Source: Rhizophlyctis rosea (Eukaryota > Chytridiomycota > Chytridiomycetes > Rhizophlyctidales > Rhizophlyctidaceae). Taken from it: a DNA stretch of 64,000 bases. The position numbers and the translations under genes are program-made. Positions 11,102-24,305 of this stretch are shown in pieces. The DNA lies in NCBI GenBank assembly GCA_027596075.1, contig JADGJC010000131.1, forward strand, positions 42,338-106,337, in the 5' to 3' direction. Position 1 is the stretch's first letter; every line of letters starts with the position of its first letter. Under the pieces are notes generated by a model. That model had not been told where the DNA came from. It ran no database searches and worked only from the letters and a program-made list of their open reading frames with translations.

Positions 11102-14100
11102 ATAGGGGATGTGGTAGTGGTGTGATAATCGTTCATGTAGTTTTTTTAGTGAGTTTCCATGATTTGGTTTTGTTTTATTGTTTTTGTTTTTGTTTCGTTT
11201 GGTGCCGACCACGATGGTCTTTCTGGTCGTGGCTTTGTGGGAAATATATGGCTTGAAGTGTGTTGTTATGTCAGATCAACAAGGTTGTTTGTGATGGGGG
11301 ATTGGGACTCGTGACGATTTGGTACATGCGTCTTGTGTGCTGGCTGACGGGGGGCCAACCGCACATCCCTTGGGATGTCGTATTTTCTCTTTTTTCTCCA
11401 GACTATGGTATGATATCATATTCCAACGTGTGTCAGTCATGAGATAAAGGAAATCGGTCCGATAGGGTGGTGGAATGTGCATTCTTCCCCGCAGGTGTTC
11501 GGAGTCGGGAAGGCACAAACAAATCCCCCCACAATAGCCCCACAACACCGAAAAAAGGTTCATGCAATCGTTGAGGAAGGGGTCTCAATCCATTGATTAC
11601 ATCCTCCATTCCTGTTGTCATGAACAAGGAATTTCCAACTGACATCCAATTGCGTACACCGGGGTTGTTTTTGGATGACCACGATTGGTGAGGTATATAT
11701 TCCGTCCCTTCGGAAACTTCTTGTTTTTTGTACACTGGACTGGGTGATGGGAATGTGTGTTGTCGTCATCCTTGGAGGTGTTGGCTGATTTTCCCCTGCG
11801 AACCTGCCCTCCGTGTCCTTTTTCCTTCCTGATATTGTGTCAGGATGCAATTGATACTTTCGGGTCCTGAACTGCTGAAGACCTTGGGCGCATGGCGGAC
11901 ATTGTACAATGGTACCCCCCGGATTTTCGATGTCCGGGTGGCAAGTTGGCAACTCCAGATTCGGGTCCATCATTCACATTGTTGGTAGAATATCTTTGCC
12001 ACGCCGAGGTGGGAACCCGCCATGGGCTGAGTTCGTATGCGTTTGTCCTCGCCGTCTTTTTTTGGTCAGATGACCTCTATTACACACGGAAAAGTAAGCA
12101 GGACGATGACACACGAGGTGGGGATGGAAATGGCCAGACAGATGCAATGTCCTGGATTTCGTCGAATTGATTCACCTCACTAGATCGTGAGACGCCAGCC
12201 CTTCAAAGTGTTCAAGGACACATACTGGCATGGTATGTTCAGACCGATGGAACGCTGCGAAGGAACTTTATGGTCGTCCCCTTGGCGTACAGTCCATTGA
12301 GAAGCGGGCGCCTGCCATTGGTGTGAATAATGCACCATGCGGTCGGCATATTCGAGTATGTAGGACCTCCCGTTTTCCTTTTTTCATCATATTTTGGCGC
12401 TATGAAAGTGTTTCGCATCTGACCTGATATACAAAACCGCAGCCTATCAAGCCTCGAAAAAAAGCGTCCTTGGGTCGTCGGATCTGCTCAAGAGGCTCAG
12501 CGCATCTAAATAGGCTGCGACAATGGAAGATTTGCCATATCCGCATCTTGCATGACCGACATTTCACTGCAAGGAGAGACTTGTTGAGGACGGAGTCGGG
12601 TAAGGGCAACTTGGTGCCAGTTGCGTGAGAGGTCAGAATCTATTATGGAGTGGAAAGGACACGGGCAGTTAGCTCTCCCGATTTGCCCCAGGTACACGGA
12701 CAAAAAAAAACACCAATGACATGTGGCCAGAATCCCCCCCTATACCAATGTGGGACGGCACAATCCCTGAAATGAACACCTTTATCATTCATTTGATCAT
12801 TTGTGAAGATCAGGCTGCAACCTTGAAGCTGCCATACCAGATGGCGATGGGAATGCGAATAGATACAGAAAAAGGAAAGCACATACATCGAATACCATAC
12901 GGACATGATGATGCTTGATCACATTTACATGTCCAACCCCTACTGTAGCCGCTCTGCAAGTATTCAGACCGATGGTATCTTAGAAAGCAAATCAGGGTTG
13001 CCATCCCGAGACTGACCATTCTGACCCTTCCGCTGAAATGTATTTCTATACACTTATGCATGTTAAGCACTCTTGCAAGGAGTACTCCTAAACTGTATTT
13101 CATCCACCTTTGCACTGATTTTTTTGTGTGTGGCAGATCAAAACCCCTTCTTTCTTCTCTCCCGTCGGTGATGGGTGGTTGAGAGCGTAGGAATCCTGTA
13201 TTTTGCTTGGTTGCGCGCACGGTTCTTATGCCCAAAGCACCAAATAGCCTGCCATTGAGAGCTGGTTTGTCTTTTTTGGCGGGGTTTCTTTGGCTCGTCA
13301 GTCTCCCGTGAGGGACGATGCATTTAGGACTTTTGGGGAACTTTGCATGATCGAGTTGATTGTGTCAGGCATATTTGTCAGTGAAAAAGAGAGCATACAT
13401 GTAGAATTTTGCGGTGAGTGGTCAGTATGCGCTTTGAAGCATCGGCCGTCGAGACTTACTGTAGACATGACCGCCGACTTCCACAAAACGAGAGCCAGGA
13501 ATTGAGATTATTTTCAACGCCCTGATCTTGATGCCCAAGGATTTCTCCAGAAGTAAGATCGCGAAATGATTTCGCACATCACGTTGAGTATATACTCACA
13601 TCCCAGTTGGTCAGCTCCATTTTTTGTTTTTGCCTGCCGTGGTACCTGTGGTGCAACGGCAAAGACAGTATTTTGTACAATGGACAGGTGACAGTCGGCG
13701 TATTGGTGCTTGTGTGAGATTGGGGGAAAGATTAGCAACAGCATGGGGGAAATGGCCAAGAGTCGAAGGTGGATTGATGTACCTTTAAATCTGCCTTTGG
13801 AATGCGTTTTTTTCTGCAAAATGTATGGACCTGCTTGACATTCTCTGCATTAAAGTGATGTGAATACTTCCAAAAACGCGGTAGCACGCACAATCCCTGA
13901 TGTAAGATGTCAATTAGTTCAATTTCCTTACTTGCAGATCACGCAACGTATGGATTTTGACGTGCGGCACTTCTGTCGGGTCTGACTTCAAGTGCGTAGA
14001 GCAATATCAACGCGATAGGAAGCTTGAGTCGTTTCCATCTTTTTTCTTTGGCTTGTTGCAACGCCTACCTGTCATATAACAGGAAATCCTAATGTGATGT

Positions 14101-17100
14101 GCAATGAAAGAGGGTGCATCTTAGCACTTATTTGATTCCAGACGAACTCCAGCATGTTCAGGTTCAAGGCGGACGAACTCCAGCATGTTCAGGCTCAAGG
14201 CATTCATTCGTGCACATGAGGGGACTTTTTGTCGCTTTTTTTGCATCGTTTACTTGGCGGTAGTCGTATTTTTGACAGATTAGACTGAATTTGCGACATG
14301 TATGTCAACCTAACAAATGACGGTTCAGACCAACCATGTCAATGGCAGTTGTGGCAGCTTCCCAGTCTGGCATTGATAGCATCAAGGACATTAGCTGCAA
14401 TCACCAAAGTGAACAACAACGAAAAAGTAGCATGACGCGCGAAGACCGGCGTTCTAAAGTTCCCATGTCCCCGGCGACTATTCATATATGTTACTGGAGC
14501 CCATTTTTCGAGTGTTCTCGTGCATCAGCTGCAAACCATATGATGATTATCCTCAATGGACCCGGCTGAGAAGGCAAAAAGGACGAGTAGGAGCGGATCA
14601 GTGGTGATGGACGTATTATATGCCCACCCAAATTGTTATTGACAAGCCCTTTTCCAATGACGACCTGACAGTTTCATCGCCGTTAGTGGTGAGGTTAAAT
14701 GCATGACATTTGGGCACACTGCTGTTACTACATCCTTGATGCAAGCCGTCCCTCAATTCAACAATCAATGAATACGAAGCCGATTGATCTGGAAGGTCAG
14801 GCTTGAGAAAATGGTCGACCAAATCGTGTGAAAACTGTACGACAGCGTATCCTTTTTGAGGTTTTGTCACGACTCTGCTTTGATCATATACCGTTGGAAA
14901 TGAAATTTCACTCACAAGCAAAAAGAAAGCATATTAGTCGTTGGGTCTGAAACACAGTGTCTAGATGCCAACTATGTCAGCATGAGTAGGGCTTTGGGCT
15001 CCGTCATGTGGATAATGAGGACTTTTCGAATCCTCTTCGCACAATGCTGGACTTTGGTGATGGTGCCGGCTAAAACTCAGCTAGCGGGATATTGGGCCAA
15101 CGCCAAAGGCCTGGCCTATCCATCGACAGCATTGTAGATTGTAAAAGTTGTCGATCGAATGATGCCGCAGAGAAGCAAAAAATTGACTTGCGGCGGCATT
15201 GAAAGGATTAAACGCTTTGGATTTGCATAGAGATGCACTCTTTGATATGGGAAGTCGCTTTATCATTCCTTTGATCAGAGCGACAATGATGCTATAGCAG
15301 GCGGTCTTTTTTCGACCGTCAGACCAAAAAAACGACCAAGACATGAAGAACACGATATGAGAGGGAAAAACCTGAAACAAAAATATACTCATGTATATAT
15401 CATCCAGAAAATGTGATGCATAGTCAATCTTTGACCTCGAATCACAAAATAGCATATAAGTGTGGGGTCATGGTCGAATATCTTCATTGCATGACTCAAA
15501 CAGGTTCAAATGGAAAATCAATGCTTTGTTGAGAGTCTTTACAGATTGTTGCTCCGTGTTCCTGATTCACATCCTTCGGCAATGCTGACAAAAAGAACTT
15601 CCAGAACACGAGGAACTGGCGCCCAAAGCCTTGAAGGCACCTTTGGGAGGCTGGTTGTGATTTGAAGTAATGCCGCCAAAATTCCACCATTGTATGACCT
15701 CAGCATGAAGATTTAAATGACCTACTGCTACTCGCGATCGTTGAAAGCTTTTTGGAAGTGCACTGTGACTCCAGTATCTGATAAGCAGAGTAGAACTTTC
15801 TATATCCCGTCATTCTCTTGAATGTGCAACATGGTTTGCATACCCCTTCCCTGACTTGCGACTCAAGAATGTTCCAACCTCATCAGTGCTTCCAAACAAA
15901 AGTGGTAGCATTTCCAATTCGTGGATGGTGTGCTTCTTGCAGCAAACATCTCACTTCAATACAGTCCACATCCGGTTTTTATCCTGAACTTTCTGCAGAA
16001 ATGAAGACCGGCAAAGTGTCAGGACTTACGGAGCGTTGGTGGTCGAAGGACTGCACCACTCGTTTGCAATGGAAGCAAGGCGCTTTTTCCCACCTTTTGG
16101 ACCAAAAAAAGTCGACGGTCGCGATCAGCACAGAACCATATTCATGACAACTGATTCAGCACAGGGATCAATCATATCCCAGAGAGAACCGCCCGAAGGT
16201 GGATCATGTAGAGAGAATTCAACCTCCACGTTCCATTCAATCAAGAAGAGAATGACCGTCGCTGTCAAAAGCTCATTTGCCTCACGCATCGAAAGTCGGA
16301 GCAAAATTTTCCAAAATATCGTGGTACTCTTTTTGCCAAAGTCTGAGAGCTTCACGGTCCAGGTCTGTCGTTTGAAGGACGAGTGCGGGTTTGGGAGTTG
16401 TCTGACGCAAATGGGTACTATCAGCGTGCAGCATGAAAACAGAACCTACAGGCACACGGAAAGTCCGAAAGTAATGAAAGTCATGACTGGAGGTGAGAGG
16501 AAATGAGGAATATAATTGAGTCGACTGCGACTGCGTGATCCTCCTTATTGCAACCCTACCGTGCACTACGACTGCATTGGCAAAAAACAAATTGCACGAG
16601 GGGAGCAGGCCACAGGTCCCAAAGGCATCAACCACCACTTTGGGAGCATGGTTTTGTCACATTCCTTTCAGTAGCTTTGCCATTCAAGACGTGATGTGGT
16701 CGTAAACATTTTGGGAAGATAGTTGAAATGGGAAAGTGCTTGATTACTCAATACCTTTGGTGCAGAGGTTTGGAACGATGGGTGCGCTGGCACTCTTTTG
16801 AATGCCCAATATGCCGTTCTTGTGGTTGACCCACATTATTGCCTCTCTCAGTTTTCTCGATCCCATCGACGACCTCTCACTATGACCAGCGCGAAAAGCT
16901 GTACCATGTGAATGGTAAAAAATAACATTTTCCTTCCAAGTGTTGAACTCTCATCACCAGTTCCGAGCTTCTGTGATGCTCAACATTGATAATGACGACC
17001 ATTTTGTTTTGTGGGTAGTACTGTATACTGAGGCAACTGCCCATGATACGATCTGCAAATTTGAACTTTGCTACGCAGCAAGCCTTGAGGATCGCGGAGC

Positions 17101-17790
17101 AATCGCATTGGTGTAGGTGCATCATTCTTGCCCCTGGGTGGTAGTATATCACTTATATCTCCCTGACTTTTTACGGTAACTACCGAACTACCCATGTGGG
17201 GAAAAAGGGCACTGCGAGCGATCTCGACAAATATTCTTCTAAAGGGGTCATTCTTGCAGATACCCGGACTAAACAAGTCGCCTTACTGTTGCAGGATATG
17301 GTGATCCAGGTATGCAAGCTGCACGCATCAAGTCGGTAGCTGTATTCAAAAGTGAATTTCGTCTGCCTGGCCGGTTTGGCTTTTCCAGTCAAGTGTGGCC
17401 ATTTTTGGTCAATCGATATCTGAATTGATGTTGCTGATGTTTGTACGAAAATGCACTGAAAAGTCACGCTCAAGTCTATGCTAACTTATGAAGCCCCAAA
17501 ATATCGATAACAGAGCAAACGAGAGGACGCACAGGGAGAACGCCTGATTCCGATCAATCACAAATGTAAGATGATTGGCTTATTGGCCATAGTCCGCAAT
17601 GGGAAGTACCATCGATGGCACCATAGAAACGCTAACTCCTTGCCGCGTAATGCCGGATGATCGCACCATCATTTGTCTCACAACCTTCACCCGTCCAATA
17701 ACAAGCGAAAGCGTATACGATATCCGTTTGATGATTTTCATACGACCCCTATCTTCGTCTCTTACCTACATCTGCATCCTTGCATCAACC
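11102..17790. other. Long gene-poor region
   Basis: About 6.7 kb between ALAS and the dynein chain gene, in which no reading frame on either strand shows a recognised motif or a credible exon series. Frames longest near 13514-13819, 15081-15455 and 16036-16506 have random-looking composition. A duplicated 31-base unit occurs at 14141-14201. I found no transposase, reverse transcriptase, rRNA or tRNA. It could be decayed mobile DNA, or hold non-coding transcripts; the sequence alone does not decide. Confidence 0.45.
14141..14201. repeat. Two-copy tandem repeat, 31-base unit
   Basis: The unit beginning GACGAACTCCAGCATGTTCA is present twice head to tail. Copy 1 is 14141-14171 and copy 2 is 14172-14201; they differ by one internal T/C. 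A recent local duplication in otherwise unremarkable sequence. Confidence 0.9.
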
Positions 17791-20700
17791 TCACCCGTCA
17801 ACCTTCCCCCCACTACATATCCTCTTCAGTTTCCCTGCTTCATCCTCATCACCCGCCCGTCCCGCCGGCTTCTTTCGCAAATTCGGACTAAGCTTCATTG
17901 ATATCACATTCCCCCTATCGTCTCCCGCCAGCAAAATCGGCTCGAACGCATTGAAAGATACATGCGTCAGCTTAGCTTTGCGAACGACGGGCTGTTCGCA
18001 GATCGGGTCGTATTTGTTTTCGTTTAGGTCGAAGACGAAGACCTGAAGTAAAGGAATGCGCAAAAAGTCAGAACTACCGGGTGAGGTATCAGGAAGAAGT
18101 TCATTGAGACGGACCTTTCCATCTGCTGTTACGGCGGCGAACACCGTACTTGAGTAGGGTGCCCATGCAACGTCTCCAACCGAACTGCCAAGATCGAATG
18201 TCATGATTGGTTTGGGGTTATCATGGTCCCAGAGCTTAACCGTCCAATCTGCTGAAGCGGATAGGAAGACGGAAGGAAGGAAGGCGTTGTATCGAACGGT
18301 GTAGACGGACATTTGGTGACCCTGAAGAAGGCCAAAAATAATCAATAATCATCTCGGACATACGTTGCACATTACAGTCGAACGCAGCATGTGAACAAGG
18401 AGCAGGACGCCTATACCGACCTCAAAACTCAAGAGGTACAAACTATTATACTCTTTCGAGCACTTATGGATCCTTCCTTCCTCCGTGCCCACCACGAACA
18501 CTGGATCCGTCTTCTTGTTGAAGTCAAAGCAGCAGCCTCCTGCTAGACCAAAGAGTTTCTGATCTTCCCCTACTGCACCGTTCTTTTGCTGGGAGGTGAA
18601 GTAGGGGTCCATGTCGTAACGGAGTTTCAGCGCGTCCTGTAAAGCGCAAAAAATGAAGGTTGCGAACAAAGAGGTATGGATCTCAGTAAACGTACGGTGT
18701 ACATCAACTCGTTCTTCGTTAGCGTCCATTGTGTGACACGGCCGTCGGATGAGATGGAGAAGAAGTTCATGTTGTCGTCCAGGTCGTCTTTTTGCCATGC
18801 CACCTATCCTCGTTTGCCCCTGTTAGCCGCGTGCGACAAGTTCTTCAGCGCGCGGGAAACAAGCAGAAAGCCTTACCTGCCACACCGGATCGGTGTGCTT
18901 CCCAGCTCGTGATGATGACCGGAACACAGGTACATCCGCCTTCTTCTGGATGTTGTAGACCAGTACCGTACCATCATACAACCCCACCGCAAGCATTGAC
19001 GAATGCTATGGGACCATCAAGAAAATCCGTAAGATCATCTCACTCCATCTTGACACCAGAGGCAACCACAACCACTCCCTCACCTGCGGATGAAACTCCA
19101 AACACATAACCCCACTCTCCGTCGTATACAAAAACTCCGGATAACTCGAATTCTTCAACGTAAAGCACGCGATCATCCCCGCGCCCTGTTTAGAGAAGTC
19201 GTAGGACCCGTACCCCACGGCGAATAGGTCCGGGAAATGGGGGTTCCATCCGAGGGAAGTGACCATCTTGCGTTTGTCTTTGTCGTGGCAGAATTTCCAG
19301 AGGGGGAGGAGTGTGCCGCCTGTGTTTGTGGTGGGTCGGGGTTTGTCAGAGGGTTTTCCGTATGTGTTTGCTGACGTTCATGCAGAGGGGTCTTTTAGGC
19401 AACTTACTCTTCTTATCTCCCAACTCATCCGCCGCATCCTCCCAATACTTGTAATCTTGCGCCACCTCATCAAATGTATTCTGGTTCGCCATACGCTCCA
19501 TGATTGTGAGTGCTTTGCGCAGCTCGGGGTTTTTGTAGTACACGTCGTCGCCGTGTGCGTCACGGTCAAGTGGTAATGTTGAGTGAGCATCGTCGCGGTG
19601 CAGTTTGGCGGCTCCGGCGGGTGGCGCCTGTATATGAGTAAACGGTGTGAGGGATCTCTTTCCGAACATGAGGAGTAGATAGAAAAAAGGAGAGGAGACG
19701 TACCTTTGACTTGTCTTTGAGGGCCTTTTCCTTCTGCTGCTGATCTTCCATGTATGCGTCGAAGATGGCCCACTGGCTGACGGTATCGCTGAATATGCGT
19801 TGTGGTGGAGGCTCGGTGTTGGTCCAACGTTCCTGGTTGTATGTATGCGTTAGAATTTGATCCGCTAGATGTTAGATGTTTGGATTCATGTGTCATTCCA
19901 TTGCCCATTTCTATAGTCACTACTGCTCCCTCATGGTTTACAAAGTTCCCATCATCCGGGTGGTGCCAATCTCCAAGTCTTACGATAGGATTTTCATCCT
20001 CCTCCAGTAAGATCAGTCTCTGCATTTCATTTGTCAGAAACTCTCGGCTGTCTCATTTCCACCCATACCAGCCTCTCCATAACATGCCACGCATCCATTT
20101 CGAACAGCACTACAATCATCACCCACCAGAACCTACCCGATACGGATTATTCACAGTCTGCGACGCCCTTTCACTGAAATTGAACTGATTCCGTAACGGT
20201 CCTTTGGGTTTCTTCTCCTCCTCCACCGGTGCCTCTGGTGCCCCCTCGCCAGTTGGTGCTGTATCCGGTTTGACTGGCGTCTCACCTCCTTCTCCACCCA
20301 CCGCTCCCTCTGCTGCATCTCCTCCCCCTTCTGCTCCAGCTTCTCCTTCTGCTTTGACAAGTGCGGCGGGTTGAGCGAGGTCGTCGGTGTTTTTGTAGAT
20401 TAGGTAGCTGTGATATATAAGAGGAAAGGTATTAGTCGATTGCAAGATATAGTTTATTTGAAAGCAGACGCACAAAACCACTATTCACAAATCGCTCGCA
20501 TTCCCCCCTCGAAACCCCTTTTGCTCTGTCCGATATATTCCATTACATACTTACCCATCAAACTCATAATGCACAATCAAATGATCCATATTCGGGCTGG
20601 CTTTAAACACTTGCTCCTTATAGTTATACCGAGCAATGTTCTGCGGTGCATGCGGGTTGTTGGCGTTGAGGATGCGGGTGAGTTCTTCGTCGAGCTCGGC

Positions 20701-21018
20701 TTCGGTGAGTTGCAGTTGACCGGGGGGTTTGAGGAGGACTTTGGGCTGGCGAATGCATGGCGGAAGTATGTTCCATTAGTATGGGGAATGGTGGAGAACT
20801 CAGATTGCCAACTTACGGGTAGCCAGTCGTCGGCGCCGCTTGCTGCACCTGCGTCACCATCAGGCGGATTTGACCGGAGAGAATGCGTGGACATAGTGCG
20901 GCCGCCGAGGGCAGCTTCTGGAGCGACCTATTCAGGGAATATGTTGAGAAGCTGCAGATAATGTGAATTAGGGCTGAGCATCGTATCTTTTCACCTTTGG
21001 TCGCCGAATGGACTTCAT
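17791..21018 (-). CDS. DNAI1: Axonemal outer-arm dynein intermediate chain 1 (DNAI1/IC78 type)
   Basis: Twelve minus-strand exons: 20995-21018, 20817-20927, 20555-20745, 20137-20407, 19704-19832, 19408-19627, 19084-19319, 18877-19005, 18696-18803, 18421-18636, 18115-18321 and 17791-18042; 697 residues, the usual family length. It is a WD-repeat subunit of the outer dynein arm, joining heavy chains to the flagellar doublet. Family landmarks: [14 protein letters not shown] and [18 protein letters not shown] near the N-terminus, [22 protein letters not shown] with [32 protein letters not shown], then the WD region with [63 protein letters not shown] and [17 protein letters not shown]. The protein ends with the family's [18 protein letters not shown]. 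An Ala/Glu/Gly-rich insertion lies at about residues 115-165. Intron 4 is longest (304 bp); intron 11 is 72 bp, in frame and open, so retention would add 24 residues. Confidence 0.95.
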
Positions 21019-21397
21019 TGTGACGACAGTATATGCCGGACGATTTTCGTGATCAGGGGCAGGACAGATGCTGTTTGGTGGATGTGATGCTGGACGGACG
21101 CAGCAGAAAGGATGGGTGCACTTGTGAGGGGACAAAGATAGTGAAGCGATGTCAGAGTAAGTATATCCTTTTCCAACATTGCTGCCCTTGCAAGGATGAG
21201 TAACATGTCCGAACTCCTTCCTCCTCGTCCTGGATAGATGGATGCTTGACACGCGGGTTCAGGGTCCGATCGATTCGGCTTATGTCAGCATATGATCATC
21301 ACCTCCGATTTCATCCCACCACCCAGTCCCTTTCCCAAAAAACACCCACATACGCCTTTCCGCAAAACGCACTAAACGACTGCAAACTACCAGAAAC

Positions 21398-21813
21398 ATG
21401 GCCTCTAAAGAAAATGAAGAACCCCACCCAATCGAACTCAAAGCCCACAACCTCCTCTCCAATATCTCGCCGTCCGAAGCCCTAGCCTACATCGCAACAG
21501 TGTCCACAGACTTTATCCACGGCACCATCGCCACAATCGAAGAACTATACCTCCCGGAAACAAAACTCGTTGTCAACCGCGACGGCGGCCAGATCAACAT
21601 TTTTAAATGGGAAGAGGGTCCAAGATTGTTGATCAAGGCGACGTTGAGGGGTGACCCTTTTCCGTCGAGGAATTTGAGAATTGTGAAGGTACCTGAGGAG
21701 GTGAAACGGGCTATTGGGAAGTTGAGAGGTCCAGGGATGTGTTGCAGGGGTTTTTTGGCAGGTTGGAGGGAGGCAAGGTGGAGTATCATGATGACTTGGA
21801 TGTGGGAGAGTAA
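21398..21813 (+). CDS. Small uncharacterised protein divergent from DNAI1
   Basis: Exons 21398-21688 and 21748-21813, giving 118 residues. The 59-base intron starts GTACCT and ends TTGCAG in phase 0; skipping it replaces a junk-like tail with one ending in an acidic, tidy C-terminus (KVEYHDDLDVGE). The reading frame also stays open through the intron, to 21829, so an unspliced form is possible. The N-terminal half looks helical (residues 10-50), followed by a short beta-rich segment with FKWEEGPRLLIKA. No family is recognised. The ATG lies 379 bases from that of DNAI1 on the opposite strand, so the two may share a promoter and a flagellar role is conceivable, but that is inference from position only. 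Confidence 0.6.
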
Positions 21814-22081
21814 GATGCTGGCCGTGTGACAGTGTATTTCGTGAATAGTCCTACATGTCCAATCCAAAAGTAACGCGTTTTCACAAAATCGACAATCCGT
21901 ACTGTTCACATGCATCGTATGCATTATCTTGCTATTGAAACAACTGCATTGACAACTACCCCTCAGACTGCTAAAATCAAGAAAAGCACCACCTTTGACA
22001 CCTTTGAGCCACGTCCACCTACCACCCTCCCAAAGAAACCCAAACAGGCGTCCCTTTCGGATCCATCAATCACACGGTCCA

Positions 22082-23714
22082 TCACAAACTAGTACAGGAT
22101 CCCATTTCCTTCAGCGCCATCTTGCTCTTCGGTGAAACGGGAGTGTTCTTCGCTGGAGGAGCGGGACGCAGGATGGGCGTGGTGGGCTTGAACCATCGTT
22201 GAGCCACAAGCTGTGATGTATCAAGGGTTGAATCTTACCTCTTGCTCCTGTACACCTTGCTCTTGCACTTCAGGTACGAATCTGACGCGCTTTGGAGTCC
22301 TCGTCAGCGGTTCTTCGTATTCCTCATCTGAGGGGTAAAAGTGACCATGATATGTCAATGCAATGTGCATCATTGAATTGACGTGAAGCAGCTTCGTCCG
22401 CAAAGTTCGTACCCTCGTCACCTCCATCCCCATCTTCAAAAGTCATCCTGCTCTTTCGCTTCTTCGCAGTCGATCGAGTTGGCGAATTGCCCGCTGAAGG
22501 AGTAAGGTCGACTTCGTCGTCTTTGTAATCCAACCCACATTTCCGTGATGTTTTTGGTGTGTGATCAACGGGAGTTGGGGATGGAGTACGCAAGTCGTTT
22601 CCCCCTCCATCATGTCTGCTCTTGCCGCCGTTTGCCCCTTCGTCAGATAGGGAAGGAGAGTTTTGAGGTGTGCGGTCGTTCTCCTCTTTGTCTTCATCTG
22701 TTGTCCGTTTCCTCTTCGTTCCAGGCGTTCCATTGATTGGAGTTGAGATTGAAGAGTGAAGGTCGTTTTCATCATCATTGTCCGCCTTGCCTTTTCCCTT
22801 TTGCAAGTTTTGTCCAGTGAGGGATTCTAGGTGCAAGAATTGTACATGAGTGAAATTTCGTGTCGATAATCGATGTCGTGCTCGAAGCAGGACTCATACC
22901 TTCCTCATTTTCATCGCCATCTGATGCGATGTTTGCGCGGGCCTGCGGAACATCTGTTGAAATACAATATCATCGATCTTGAGAATGTAAGACCGCCCTT
23001 TATGATCAATCTTACCTTCATTTTGGTATCTGAATGTAAAGGACGCGTAACATTCAGGATCAATCTCTTTGAAATGGTATGTTTCCGTGCGTGTGTCCAC
23101 TTGCGTGGCCTCTCCGAAGCTGTGTGGAACATGAACTCATTAGTGGGTTGTGAGGACACATTTGACAGAAACGATACTTGCATGCTCGTATTCTTCGCCG
23201 CCGTCATTGCAGCGACACGTTCAGAGAGCGGCACATCATCAGGATCCAAAACGTCTTCTGCATCCGAGTCGATGCCGTCATTTTCATTTTCAGGTTCGTA
23301 TGATTCCACATGCTTCACAAGCTTCACCCTCCGCATCTCAACATAAATTTCTCCAATTCGAGGCTTGCTGTTCTCTTTGTCGGTCTCCGGTCCTTGAATG
23401 TTGAACATGAACGGCTGCAGCATGTTGTTCCCGAATTGTCGTCCCGATATCATGCGGGGCTCTTCGTACGGAAGTATGGCGGTGTCGATGATTACCGACC
23501 CGTCCACAGAGAGCATGCCGTCGATAAGAAGGTGGGCAAGGAAGCTTTCGTGTGGGTTGGTCTCGCGTGCATGGTTGATGAGCTTCAGGCTGTATTGTTT
23601 CCTGTCTTCCGCTGCGATACGGCATTTGGCGTGAGGTCCTTTCTTTCTGTGGTGATGTTCTTCGAGATGCTGGTCATCCACGACCACGAAGCACTCAAAG
23701 TCGTTGTGACGCAT
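22082..23714 (-). CDS. DUF7918-like protein with long charged C-terminal tail
   Basis: The N-terminal part, from the ATG at 23714, resembles the fungal DUF7918 fold: FECFVVVDDQHLEE, a HLLIDGMLSVDGSVIID strand pair, LQPFMFNIQG, GEIYVEMRRVKLV, and further on FGEATQVDT and YASFTFRYQNE. An acidic, Lys-rich low-complexity tail follows, with several T-P and S-P dipeptides and KKRKSR/KRVRF stretches, suggesting a nuclear protein. Exon joins near 23053-23040, 22897-22830, 22408-22330 and 22255-22211 are inferred. Two problems: the obvious donor near 23180 with the acceptor near 23126 does not keep frame, and the last intron is either 28 or 45 bp, giving two different ends (22082 or 22089). Function unknown. 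The gene may be intact with odd splicing or slightly damaged. Confidence 0.5.
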
Positions 23715-24305
23715 TGGTGGAGAGGAACTTCGACGTGTGTGCAGCGTCACAGGTGATTGTGCTTCCTGTAAGACGAGCTGATCTTTACGTCTCGGATGTG
23801 GATAGCGATGATAAAAGGACGTAACGATTTCAAAGCAGTTTGCAGGATCACGAAATATGGAGTGACGTTGTTTGAGGCAAGCTCTCCACGCGACGTTGAC
23901 TGCAGAGCTGATACTGACGGAATGTGGGTTGATCAACCTTCGCGAAAGACAAAAGTGTATGCGACGAACGTAGATCTGTGGGAACTGGAATCTGGGATAG
24001 CCTTGGGAAAGTGTGGGAAGCACAGTGCACTGGAACTTGGCAGACACACCCACAAAATCCAGCTGCGCCTCCCAGAGTCCCAGACTCGAAGGTCATCACT
24101 TCGCCAGAATGGCCGCACGGGTCCATACGACACCCCGCGCCTTGTGGGGAGACCGAGAAAACAATCGACAATAATCCGTCATAACAAACTCCAATATATC
24201 ACGAGCAAGCGCAAACCTAACCTATGCTTTTATTTACAGTTACAGCTGAGTCGCTATTTACACACTGCTACAAGCACTTGGTGGTTTACTATCACTAGCT
24301 ATCCA

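Noticed and set aside
100..12100. Similarity of FWSYDLY (near 100) and FFWSDDLYY (near 12060) as a dispersed repeat
   Set aside because: Only a few residues agree and the flanks do not, so chance is likely.
19833..20136. [24 protein letters not shown] peptide in the longest DNAI1 intron as an extra exon
   Set aside because: The family alignment runs straight from NNPYR to [10 protein letters not shown], so an added exon is not needed; kept only as a possibility.
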